Source of the DNA: Mortierella sp. BCC40632
Taxonomy: Eukaryota; Mortierellomycota; Mortierellomycetes; Mortierellales; Mortierellaceae
DNA: 64,000 nt
Direction of reading: 5' to 3'
Assembly: GCA_011634665.1 (NCBI GenBank)
Contig: WAEK01000022.1
Span: 310,001-374,000, forward strand
The translations under genes were made by a program, and so were the position numbers. The notes beneath the pieces were generated by a model. That model was not told the origin of the DNA, searched no databases, and was given only the letters and a program-made list of their open reading frames with translations. Each line of letters opens with the position of its first letter. The first letter of the stretch is position 1. Positions 49,972 to 61,820 of this stretch are shown here, in pieces.

Positions 49972-52900
49972 ATGACGGACCCACGTCAGTACCATGGCTA
50001 CGGTAATCCGTATGGCCAGACTGATGCATATGGCAACATTCCTACTCCCATGGAATTGAGTCAGGAAAAGCTTGATGAGAAGGCCAGAAAGTGGCAACAA
50101 CTACAGACAAAGGTAAACAGATGGACCTCGGTTCTTTGCTCAATTTCTCTCTCTCTCTGTCTCTCTGTCTCCCTTGCTCTCTTAACGACGAAAGAGAAAA
50201 CAAAAAAAAAAAAAAAATCCCCAGCGGTCGCCCTGCTCGTTCTAACGTAAACATTCTGAAAACTGCTGTGCCACCCTGTAGCGCTATGGCGAGAAGCACA
50301 AGTTTGGGTTTGTTGCTCATGAAAAGGCCGACATGCCTCCAGAACATATCCGCAAGATCATCAAGGATCACGGAGACATGTCCTCTAAAAAGTTCAGACA
50401 CGACAAACGCATATACCTTGGTGCACTGAAATATGTCCCCCACTCGGTCTTGAAGCTGTTGGAGAATATGCCCATGCCTTGGGAGCAGGTTCGCGACGTG
50501 CCAGTACTCTATCACATTACAGGAGCGATCTCCTTTGTTAACGAGATCCCAAGAGTGATCGAGCCGGTCTACATTGCTCAATGGGCCAGTATGTGGATTA
50601 TGATGAGGCGAGAAAAGAGAGACAGACGACACTTCAAACGCATGCGTTTCCCCCCTATGGATGACGAGGAAATGCCTCTGGACTATGGAGACAACATTTT
50701 GGACGTCGAGCCTCTCGAGGCCATTCAGATGGAACTTGACATGGATGAAGACAAGGCGATCTACGACTGGTTCTACGACCATAAGCCTTTGGTTGACTCG
50801 AAGCATGTTTCGGGATCAGCTTACAAGACGTGGCAGCTCAATATGGAGCAAATGTCGAACCTTTACCGCATCGCAAAGACATTGATGTCCGACTTGACAG
50901 ACAAGAACTACTTTTATCTCTTCGACCTCCCAAGTTTCTTTACAGCAAAGGCTCTCAATGTAGCCATCCCCGGTGGTCCAAAGTTCGAGCCACTGTACCG
51001 CGATGTAGACCCTGCTGATGAGGACTGGAACGAGTTCAACGATATCAACAAGATTATCATTCGTCAACCCATCCGCACAGAATACAAGGTTGCTTTCCCA
51101 TACGTATACAACTCTCTTCCTCGGTCCGTCCACGTCTCGTGGTACCACTATCCGGCAGTGGTGTACATCCCTGCAGAGGACCCAGATCTGCCTGCTTTCT
51201 ACTACGACCCCATCATCAACCCGATCGCGACACGTAGCACGACAGCACCAAATCAGGAGGTTTCACATGAGGACTTGTTGTTTGGTGATGCGGATGAGGA
51301 TGAGGACGATTCTTTCCAGTTCCCGGATGAGGTGGAGCCCTTCCTGAGCGAAGAATCCCTGTACACAGACAACACAGCTAATGGAATTGCCCTTTACTGG
51401 GCACCCCATCCATTCAACAAGCGGAGTGGACGCACACGCCGTGCTCAGGATATTCCTCTTGTACAGAACTGGTATCTGGAGCATTGCCCACGCGAGAACC
51501 CTACCAAGGTCCGCGTTTCGTACCAAAAGCTTCTCAAGAACTATGTCTTGAACGCGCTTCACCATCGCCGTCCCAAGCCATTGAGTAAGAAGTACCTTTT
51601 CCGCCAGCTCAAGTCGACCAAATTCTTCCAGTCAACCGAGTTGGACTGGGTTGAAGTTGGTCTGCAGGTCTGCCGACAGGGTTACAATATGCTCAACCTG
51701 TTGATTCACCGCAAGAACTTGAATTACCTCCATCTCGACTATAACTTCAACTTGAAGCCCGTCAAGACTCTGACGACCAAGGAACGTAAAAAGTCGCGTT
51801 TCGGAAATGCGATGCATCTTTGTCGTGAGATTCTTCGTCTCACCAAATTGATCGTGGATTCACATGTGCAATACCGCCTTGGTAACGTCGATGCGTTCCA
51901 GTTGGCAGATGGTCTTCAGTATATCTTTGCACACGTCGGTCAGTTGACGGGAATGTACCGATACAAGTATAGATTGATGAGACAGATTCGTGCTGTAAGT
52001 ATTCTTGAGGGGGACTCTTATCACTTTGCGATTTTTTTGTTATTGTTGCTGGTTGGGATGTCCGAGGCATATTGGTGCTAATCAACACCCCGTTGTATCC
52101 TGGAAAACGTTTGTATAGTGCAAGGATTTGAAGCACGTCATTTACTACCGATTTAATACAGGACCTGTCGGAAAGGGACCAGGATGTGGATTCTGGGCTC
52201 CAGGCTGGCGTGTTTGGCTCTTCTTCTTGCGCGGTATTGTCCCACTTTTGGAACGCTGGCTTGGAAACTTGCTTGCAAGACATTTCGAGGGTCGTCATTC
52301 GAAGGGCATTGCCAAGACGGTTACCAAGCAGCGTGTCGAGTCACATTACGATCTTGAGCTTCGTGCCGCTGTCATGTATGATATTCTGGATATGATCCCC
52401 GAGGGAATCAAGACCAACAAAACAAAGACGATTCTCCAGCATTTGAGTGAAGCATGGAGATGCTGGAAGGCCAATATTCCATGGAAGGTCCCTATGATGC
52501 CAGCACCTATCGAGAACCTGATTCTCCGCTATGTCAAGAACAAGGCCGATTGGTGGACCAACGTTGCCCATTATAACCGTGAGCGTATTCGTCGTGGAGC
52601 CACAGTCGACAAGACAGTGACCAAGAAGAACCTTGGACGACTCACTCGTCTTTGGCTCAAGGCAGAGCAGGAACGCCAGCACAACTACCTCAAGGACGGA
52701 CCTTATGTCACTGCAGAGGAGGCCGTCGCCATTTACACCTCTACTGTGCACTGGCTCGAGAGCAGAAAGTTCTCACCCATCCCATTCCCACCCCTGAGCT
52801 ACAAGCATGACACTAAGCTTCTTATCTTGGCGCTGGAACGACTGAAGGAGGCTTATTCGGTCAAGGGACGTCTTAACCAGTCGCAGCGTGAGGAATTGGG

Positions 52901-55900
52901 TCTTGTTGAGCAGGCTTACGATAATCCACACGAGGCTCTGAGCCGTATCAAGCGTCTGCTCTTGACCCAGCGTGCCTTCAAGGAAGTTGGAATTGAGTTT
53001 ATGGATCTTTACAGCCATCTTATCCCAGTATACGACGTCGAGCCTCTGGAAAAGATTACAGATGCTTATTTGGATCAGTACCTGTGGTATGAAGCAGATA
53101 AGCGACACCTCTTCCCAAGCTGGATCAAGCCAGGCGATACCGAGCCGCCGCCACTGCTCGTTTACAAGTGGTGCCAGGGCATCAACAACTTGACCGATGT
53201 CTGGGACACTTCTGAAGGAGAGTGTGTTGTGATGATGGAGACCAAGTTCAGCAAATTGGCCGAGAAGGTGGATCTGACACTCCTCAATCGTCTTTTGCGA
53301 CTCATTCTGGATCACAACCTTGCCGATTACATGACCGCCAAGAACAACGTTGCCCTCAACTACAAGGACATGAACCACGTCAACGCCTATGGATTGATTC
53401 GTGGTCTTCAGTTTGCAAGTTTTATCTACCAGTACTATGGTCTTATCCTGGATCTGTTGGTTCTCGGTCTCCACCGTGCTAGTGAGATGGCAGGACCCCC
53501 ACAGATGCCCAACGACTTTTTGCAGTTCAGAGATGTTGTCACCGAGGTCCGCCACCCTATCCGATTGTACTCTCGCTATATTGACCGTTTCCACATGGTC
53601 CTCCGGTTCACAGCGGATGAGGCGAGAGATCTGATCCAACGTTACTTGACGGAGCACCCCGATCCCAACAACGAGAACGTGGTTGGCTACAGAAACCGAA
53701 AGTGCTGGCCCCGTGACTGCAGAATGCGTCTCATGAAGCACGACGTCAACCTTGGCAGAGCTGTCTTCTGGGATATGAAGAACCGTCTTCCTCGTAGTTT
53801 GACGACCATCGAATGGGATGATACCTATGTGTCTGTCTACAGCAAGGACAACCCGAACTTGCTCTTTGCCATGTGTGGTTTCGAGGTTCGTATCTTGCCC
53901 AAGATCCGCAACCAGGATGAGCAGTTCTCGATGAGGGATGGTGTTTGGAATTTGATCAACGAACAGACCAAGGAGCGAACTGCTCAGGCCTTCCTTCGTG
54001 TTGACGATGAATCAATTCAAAAGTTCCATAACCGTGTCCGTCAGATTTTGATGGCCTCGGGATCGACGACCTTCTCCAAGATTATCAACAAGTGGAATTC
54101 ATGCTTGATTGGTTTGATGACCTACTTCCGTGAGGCGGTCGTGCACACACGAGAGTTGTTGGATCTGTTGGTGAAGTGTGAGAACAAGATCCAGACGCGT
54201 GTCAAGATTGGACTGAACTCGAAGATGCCTTCTCGTTTCCCTCCTACGGTGTTCTTCTGTCCCAAGGAACTTGGTGGATTGGGTATGTTATCCATGGGTC
54301 ACGTCCTGATCCCACAGTCGGATCTTCGATGGTCCAAGCAGACGGATGCTGGTATTACTCACTTCCGTAGTGGTATGTCGCATGAGCAGGACCAGTTGAT
54401 TCCTAACCTGTTCCGATATCTCCAGCCATGGGAGTCCGAGTTTATCGATTCGCAACGTGTCTGGTCCGAGTATGCGTTGAAGCGTCAGGAGGCCAATGCA
54501 CAGAACCGTCGCCTTACTCTTGAGGATTTGGAAGATTCTTGGGATCGTGGTATTCCTCGTATCAACAGTTTGTTCCAGAAGGATCGTCACACCCTGGCCT
54601 ACGACAAGGGATGGCGTATTCGTACCGAGTTTAAACAATACCAGATCCTGAAGAACAATCCGTTCTGGTGGACACATCAGCGTCACGATGGCAAGTTGTG
54701 GCAACTCAACAACTACCGCACGGACATGATCCAGGCCCTGGGAGGAGTGGAGGGTATTCTGGAGCACACTTTGTTCAAGGGCACATACTTCCCTACATGG
54801 GAGGGTCTGTTCTGGGAGAAGGCATCAGGTTTCGAAGAGAGTATGAAGTACAAAAAGCTGACCAACGCTCAGCGATCCGGTTTGAACCAGATTCCCAACC
54901 GTCGTTTCACGCTCTGGTGGTCACCAACGATCAACCGAGCCAATGTTTATGTTGGTTTCCAGGTTCAGTTGGATTTGACAGGTATCTTCATGCACGGTAA
55001 GATCCCGACCCTCAAGATCTCGCTTATCCAGATTTTCCGTGCCCATTTGTGGCAAAAGATTCACGAGGTAAGAGAGAGACTTTTTCTTTTTTCTTTTTTC
55101 TTCTTTTGTTTTTAATTTTTAATTTTACCTTGCACTGACATTATCTTCTTTTTGAATTCTAGTCTTTGACAATGGATATGTGTCAGGTCCTGGATCAGGA
55201 GTTGGAGGCTTTGCAGATCGAGACGGTGCAAAAGGAGACAATTCACCCTCGCAAGTCATACAAGATGAACAGTTCTTGCGCTGATATTCTCTTGTTTGGT
55301 TCGTACAAGTGGAAGGTCTCTCGTCCATCGCTCTTGACCGACTCTCGGGACAACACCGACGGATCGACAACACAAAAGTTCTGGATCGATATTCAGCTTC
55401 GTTGGGGCGATTTTGATTCGCATGATATCGAGCGTTACACTCGTGCCAAGTTCTTGGACTACACAACCGATAATATGTCGATCTATCCTTCGCCAACGGG
55501 TGTGATGATTGGTGTTGATCTGGCCTACAACCTTTACAGTGCCTATGGTAACTGGTTCCCAGGTCTCAAGGTCCTGATGCAACAGGCCATGGCCAAGATC
55601 ATCAAGGCCAACCCAGCGTTGTATGTCCTTCGTGAGCGTATTCGTAAGGGTCTGCAGTTGTACTCTTCGGAGCCTACGGAACCATATCTGTCTTCTCAGA
55701 ACTATGGTGAGCTGTTCAGCAACCAGATTATCTGGTTCGTAGATGATACCAACGTCTACCGTGTCACCATCCACAGAACCTTCGAAGGAAACTTGGTAAG
55801 CCCCATAGAGCATTCGCAATCATTTTCTCATTTCTTTTGTACCAAGCAAATTGCTGATTTTATTTATTCCTTCACTACATGTAGACGACGAAACCCATCA

Positions 55901-57586
55901 ACGGAGCCATCTTTATCTTCAATCCCCGAACTGGTCAACTGTTCTTGAAGATTATTCATACCTCCGTCTGGGCGGGTCAGAAGCGTCTTGGACAGCTGGC
56001 CAAGTGGAAGACAGCCGAAGAAGTAGCAGCCTTGATTCGTTCCTTGCCCGTTGAAGAACAGCCTAAGCAGCTTATTGTTACACGCAAGGGAATGTTGGAC
56101 CCTCTCGAGGTTCACTGTCTCGGTAAGAATCCCCTCTCCTTTTTCCCCCTTCTTTCTGTCAAAGCGATCTATCGTATCAAATATCTCACACATGTGCATA
56201 TCTATTATCATAGATTTCCCCAACATTGTCATCAAGGGATCTGAGCTGCAGTTGCCATTCCAGGCCTGTTTGAAGATTGAAAAGTTTGGAGACTTGATTT
56301 TGAGAGCGACCGAGCCTCAAATGTGTCTTTCTGGCTTGTATGATGACTGGCTCAGGTCGATTTCGTCCTACACTGCTTTCTCGCGCCTTATCTTGATCCT
56401 TCGTGCGCTCCATGTCAACAACGACAAGACCAAGATGATTCTCCGACCCGACAAGGCGACCATCACGGAATCTCACCATGTCTGGCCCTCTCTCTCGGAT
56501 GAGGAGTGGCTCGCAGTGGAAACGTCCCTGAAAGACTTGATTCTTGCCGACTATGGAAAGAAGAACAATGTCAACGTCGCATCGCTGACCCAGTCTGAAA
56601 TTCGTGATATCATCTTGGGTATGGAGATCTCTGCACCCTCGCTTCAGCGACAGCAGATTGCCGAGATTGAGAAGCAAGCCAAGGAGCCCTCGCAGTTGAC
56701 AGCTGTCACGACCAAGACCCAGAACGTTCACGGTGACGAGATGATTGTCACGACTACGGCTCCTTATGAGACTCAGACGTTCTCGTCCAAGACGGAATGG
56801 CGTATTCGAGCCATCTCATCGACCAACTTACATTTGCGCACGAACCATATTTATGTTTCGACGGACGATATCAAGGAGGCTGGCTACACCTATGTTCTTC
56901 CCAAGAACATTCTCAAGCGGTTTATTACTGTTTCCGACCTTCGTACGCAGATCTCAGGTTATCTCTATGGTGTCTCTCCACCCGACAATGCCCAGGTCAA
57001 GGAGATCCGTGCGATTGTCATGGTGCCTCAGTGGGGAACGCATCAGACGGTTCATTTGCCACACATGTTGCCGAACCATGAGTACTTGGCAGACTTGGAA
57101 CCTCTGGGATGGCTTCACACGCAACCGAACGAGCTTGCTCAGTTGTCGCCTCAGGATGTGACGACACATGCCAAGATTATGGCGGACAACAAGTCATGGG
57201 ATGGAGAAAAGACGATTGTGATTACTTGCTCGTTCACGCCAGGATCATGTTCGCTCACGGCTTACAAGTTGACGCCCTCTGGATTTGAGTGGGGTCGAGG
57301 CAACAAGGACACCGGCAACAACCCACAGGGCTATTTGCCATCGCATTATGAAAAGGTGCAGATGTTGTTGTCGGACCGGTTCCTGGGCTTCTTTATGGTG
57401 CCTGCATCGGGTGTTTGGAATTATTCGTTTATGGGAGCACAGCATACTCCTGATATGAAGTACCGATTGGTGCTGGATACGCCCAAGGAGTTTTACCATG
57501 AGATGCACCGGCCGACGCATTTCCTCAACTTTGCACGGATGGAAGATAGTGTTGTGGAAGTTGAGCGTGAGGATGCGTTTGAGTAA
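49972..57586 (+). CDS. PRP8: Pre-mRNA-processing-splicing factor 8 (6 exons)
   Basis: Exons 49972-50112, 50282-51994, 52119-55067, 55163-55795, 55885-56122 and 56214-57586 join in phase to give 2348 aa, the usual size. PRP8 is the core scaffold of the U5 snRNP and cradles the spliceosome active site. Start: short N terminus, then the NTD with [20 protein letters not shown] and [20 protein letters not shown]. The reverse-transcriptase-like core ([35 protein letters not shown]), the endonuclease-like and RNase-H-like domains ([20 protein letters not shown]), and a C-terminal Jab1/MPN domain ([28 protein letters not shown]) follow. The protein ends with an acidic tail. All introns are short (80-170 bp), and the long exons have strong codon bias. 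Almost every known conserved block is present, with no breaks. Confidence 0.99.
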
Positions 57587-57809
57587 TTCGACCTTGGTTG
57601 TCATTTTTGTTTGTTTGTTTGTCTTTATGTAATACGATGGAGCTGCTCTCTTCATTATCTATCTTTGCTATTAAAAAAAAAAAAAAAAAACTTGTTTACT
57701 CTTATGTATCACATGAGCATTGCCATCTTTGGCCCGCTTTCATCCATTCTCTTGACTTTTACAAATTTTCTTCATTCTTTCTTTCTTTCGTTTTTCCTTC
57801 TCAACCTAA

Positions 57810-59732
57810 ATGAATCCCACAGCCAAGCGTGAAAAGATGGACATCACTAAATGGAACCACCATGACACCACCAAGAAACAACCCCCATTCAAACTCTTGC
57901 CCGAGATTCTTTCTCGGGTCTTTTCCTTTCTGGACCAATACTCGCTTCGGTTCCTAGCCCAACGGGTGTGTCGTCATTGGCAGGCACTCGCAAGACCGCT
58001 ATTGCACCATAGCACGAATTGGCACCCAGACCTCATCTATAGCGAATACTGCAAAGAACGGATGGTGGAAGACCTTCGTAAAGCGACCACGTTGCTTTAT
58101 TTTTCGATACAATACCCCGATAGTCAACCAGAACAAAATTCAGAGATATGGACTTGGCTCTTTCGTCAACTGGAGCAGATGGTGTCGGAGGATCAACTCA
58201 GGCTAAGGCATTTACAAATTATGGCCCCGCTCAGCTTTGAGACACGGATTTTACCATGGCTACAGGTACTTGGAGGTCGACTTCGGTCATTAACGATCGA
58301 AGATATGCAACACTGCGTCCCTGTGAGTCAGTTGTTGGATCTCTGTCCTCGACTAGAACAATTGGGACTCGATAGCAAAGAGGATGGATTTCACCTACAC
58401 GGATTCCCACAGACCAATGGACCCTTTCGATTACGGTCTATTTTTCTAGGAGGAGTCTTGTTCGACGAATCATTGTTTCTGAACTTTTTGAAACTTTGTC
58501 CGAACCTGGAGGAGTTACGACTCCAGGCCGTGCTTTGTCCCTGGGTGATGGACGAGGAAGGTTTCCGCGTTGCGCCTACGGATCTTAGGTCTATCCATTC
58601 TTCAGATTTTATCATCAAACTCGCCGAGGCTTCGCCTGAAGTGACCAAACTCGAATTGACCAGTCATGGTGTAGGAGTCCCCATCCCGTTACCAGCTCTT
58701 GAGGCCATGGTCCAACATTTTTCTCGGGTTCATGATCTTTCGATTGCCTCTCAGGATCTGAACGTACTTGGGTTTTCATTTCTGGAGCCTTATCAGGATC
58801 GATTGACATCCCTTCGAATCACGAGGTGGGGAGGACCTTCCAAAGATGTGGTATGGGCCTTGCATGAATACCTATTGGAGGCAACACATTTGAGGGAACT
58901 TCGAGCATTGTATATCAATCTCTTTTTGACCATGTTGGATATCGAAGGTCGACTTCAGGGAGCCTCGGCCACCGATACCATCAGTGATTATGTTGGAGTC
59001 TATTATGATGCAGATGCACCTCAACGACGAAAAGTCTGGGCCTGTCGTGGACTACAAACCCTTCATTTGACACTGGATGAGAATTGGGGATATCGTCGAC
59101 AATCAAGACAAATGCGAACTTTATTTGGATACCTGGTCCGAGTTTGTCCACAATTGCAAGACCTACGACTTCGACGGAGTAAAATTCAATTGGATTATTG
59201 GTCTGGATTTTGTCTTTTGACTCAACTGGAGGGTTTACGACAAATTCAGTTTGAATGTCGAGAGTTGTTGGCGCCCAACAAAGATATGTTTTGGATGAAG
59301 AAACAACTCAAGGTACCTCATATGGCTCTAACCCAATGTTTGAGTCTCGTCAGTCGATTCTCGACCAGTGAACCGCGTCTAGAAGGAGCACCCTTGGCGG
59401 CCTTTGGAACTTTTCCAGGGGAAAGCCGAGAGGATCCAGAGTTTGGAAAGGTGGATGGGATTGATTTGACAAGGATGGGACAACGACAGGATATTGAAGA
59501 TCATTTCCGGGAACGAATCAAGGTCAATGCACCGATTTGGACTCATCTTGAATATATCAAAGTGAAATATGTTCGGGGAATAGCATCTGGATTCGAGACG
59601 ACTGCAAAACGCTTCAAGGAGGACATGCGAGTTACGGTTTACCAGTCGTCATGGGTAAGGTGAAAGAAGAAAAAGAAGAGGAAAACGGAGTAGTTATTGA
59701 AGACCTGAAATTGTTGGATGTACTTCTGATAT

Positions 59733-59785
<53 letters not shown>

Positions 59786-59804
59786 ACTTTTCTAGGCATT
59801 TTGA
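57810..59804 (+). CDS. F-box protein with leucine-rich repeat-like region
   Basis: A 617-codon open frame starts at ATG 57810 (alternative 57837). The F-box is at residues 27-70: FKLLPEILSRVFSFLDQYSL with FLAQRVCRHWQALARPLL. Irregular leucine-rich segments follow (LRSLTIEDMQHCVPVSQLLD; LCPNLEELRLQAVL; VCPQLQDLRLRRSK), as in F-box/LRR proteins that bring substrates to SCF ubiquitin ligases. F-box genes are expanded in Mortierella-type fungi, and targets cannot be inferred. The frame could end at 59663. The codon before the GTAAGG donor at 59657 reads TGG, and a good acceptor (TTCTAG, 59795) would add only Ala-Phe and a stop at 59804. That model was used here. The intron contains a (CTTT)n array. 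Confidence 0.8.
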
Positions 59805-59986
59805 TCCGCAAGATGTGATACCTATTGATTCCAATGCTTCTCTCTTTAGACGACTCACTGTGGACCATGTTGGAGTAGGCCTGTTTCATTCACGCATCAT
59901 GAGGGTGAGGGAGAAATATTTAGAGAGGATCAACATGGACTCTTGGAGGGGGCTACCACTTTGTAAAGACCATTCCTGTTCCTGTT

Positions 59987-60026
<40 letters not shown>

Positions 60027-61296
60027 GTGATCGCCGCCTACATGCAATTAGAAAGTTAGAAATTACATCATGAACGATCTAGGTTCCTTCAAGCCTACAA
60101 CCATCATTCTCTCCTTCTCTCCCCATTAAAAAGAGGGTATTTTCTACTCTAGCCGAGCCTGAAAACTACTGTACGTGCTACTTTGACACAGACAACCTTT
60201 TCCTTGAAGAAACAGGTCGGAAGCTGTGAATGAATGCGGTGGAAAGGGAGAATAGAACCAGTGGAGCATTTAATGCACCACGATAAGCATTAGTAAAGAC
60301 CATCAGAAATGCCTCATGAGCCAGAGCGGCTCAGTGATTTTGGGCGTAGGCTGGGCGTAAATAAAAAATTAGGTTAATAAACGTGCCTCGTGGGAAACCA
60401 CATTTCGCCACACCAGTCATCGCCAGTCAATTTTTAGTTTACGAAAGTGATCATTGGTCGAGGGGCAGTGTTTGGCAATTAATCGGCTGGAGGCTGAATA
60501 ACCTAGTCGTATGCTTTTGGTAGAAACCAAAGAGTAAAACAAGACTCGACATCTTTCTGAAAATCTGGGTTTCTCGACTCTCTAAAAACGCGCTGAATCA
60601 ATGTGAGATGTTGAACAGAGAGTCGCCCTCTTTGTTACTGGTACACTCTCCTAGAATAGTACTCTCCTTACCTAGAACGAACCGATCAACATACTACCTA
60701 TCCACAGCCAGAGCAAAGCAACTCGTGTTTCATTCTCACTATCTTTCCATTTCTTTTTTTTTTTTTTTTTTTTTGAAAGACTCTTGTAAGCCAAGGGAAT
60801 AGATCTCATTCTCCTATCCACCCGCTTGCACCATTATATGAAATGGCGAGCCCTATTCCATTGTCTTTACTAGACCCGAAGAATCTGCTCAAAGGCGCTT
60901 TGCCGCCGCCAGAGATAAACCCACCAATGGACTCGATCGCCTCATCAAGAGTCGATCCCAGATGCCTTGGGAGGTCCACAAAACTCTTGTGGAGTCCTAG
61001 ATCTTTGATCGACTATCAACCATTTGGCGTTCGCTCGCGCACACCCCTGCATAACCAGGCCGATATGACCTAGAGATCTAGTAAACGTAAGGGTAATAGC
61101 AGAATCGGCAGTGTGAAAGCCTGTCTCTGCCTAGGTTCTCCTTTCTTCTTGCGAGGCCTCGATAAGATCTGTTAATCTTTAACGTCACTGACGACGTATT
61201 AAATCTAACCCTCTATTGCCACTCCTAGTTTTCCTCGCCGTTTATTATTTTTCCATCATCTCTCCATCCGCAGCTCCTTCACCTTCCAGCCTCTCC

Positions 61297-61537
61297 CTGC
61301 CACTTGCCGCTTCTCACTTGCCACTTCCCACTTGCCGCTTCTCACTTGCCACTTCCCACTTGCCGCTTCCCCTTGCCGCTTCCCACTTGCTTCCCTTCCC
61401 CTTCCCTTTTGCGCCTTTTCCCTTCCCATTTGCCGCTTCCCACTTCCCGCTTTCCCATTTTGCCGCTTCTCACTTGCCGCTTCCCACTTCCCACTTCTCA
61501 CTTGCCACTTGCCACTTGCCACTCGCCACTCGCCACC
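61297..61537. repeat. Minisatellite of CTTGCCGCTTCTCA / CTTGCCACTTCCCA units
   Basis: About 240 bp of imperfect 14-bp units on the plus strand, partly arranged as 28-bp pairs. It decays in the middle into CTTCCC runs and ends in 7-bp TTGCCAC units. It is followed by ordinary sequence 280 bp before the last gene. Confidence 0.9.
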
Positions 61538-61656
61538 GGCTCACTTTCATTTCTTCAGTCTGGTATGATGTTGCCACTCTCTCGCTCTCTTTTTTTATTT
61601 TTTTTTTCTTTTTACTGACCTTTGCTGCGGACACGGCATCCCATGCTAGTCCCATG

Positions 61657-61760
61657 CTTGGTTGCATATGTTGAGTGCTGATGGGTGCAAGAGCTCCTTG
61701 ATCGCGATGTTTCATACTTGGTCGCATGTGTTGAGTGCTGATGACTGCAAAGGCTCCTTG
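61657..61760. repeat. Tandem duplication, 60-bp period
   Basis: Positions 61657-61700 and 61717-61760 match at about 38 of 44 bases (both contain TTGAGTGCTGATG and end GCTCCTTG). It lies 60 bp upstream of the start codon of the last gene and may be part of its leader or promoter. Confidence 0.75.
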
Positions 61761-61820
61761 GTGGTGGCTAACTTTAATGCGATCCTCCTCCAAATATCAA
61801 CGTGTATTAAGTCAGCAGGC

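Larger units (their letters stand above)
59805..61820. other. Intergenic 2.0 kb with minisatellite
   Basis: The left end has a T31 run (59991-60019). 60030-61250 is of ordinary complexity without supportable exons. One frame at 60890-60998 reads RRFAAARDKPTNGLDRLIKS with a stop soon after, possibly another relic. The right part contains the minisatellite and a 60-bp duplication listed separately. Confidence 0.45.

Noticed and set aside
52773..53741. 322-codon open frame on the minus strand inside PRP8
   Set aside because: It is a shadow of strongly biased PRP8 codons. The sense strand is a perfectly conserved protein.
61297..61537. Regularly spaced repeats considered as CRISPR
   Set aside because: The units are contiguous and imperfect with no unique spacers, and the genome is eukaryotic.
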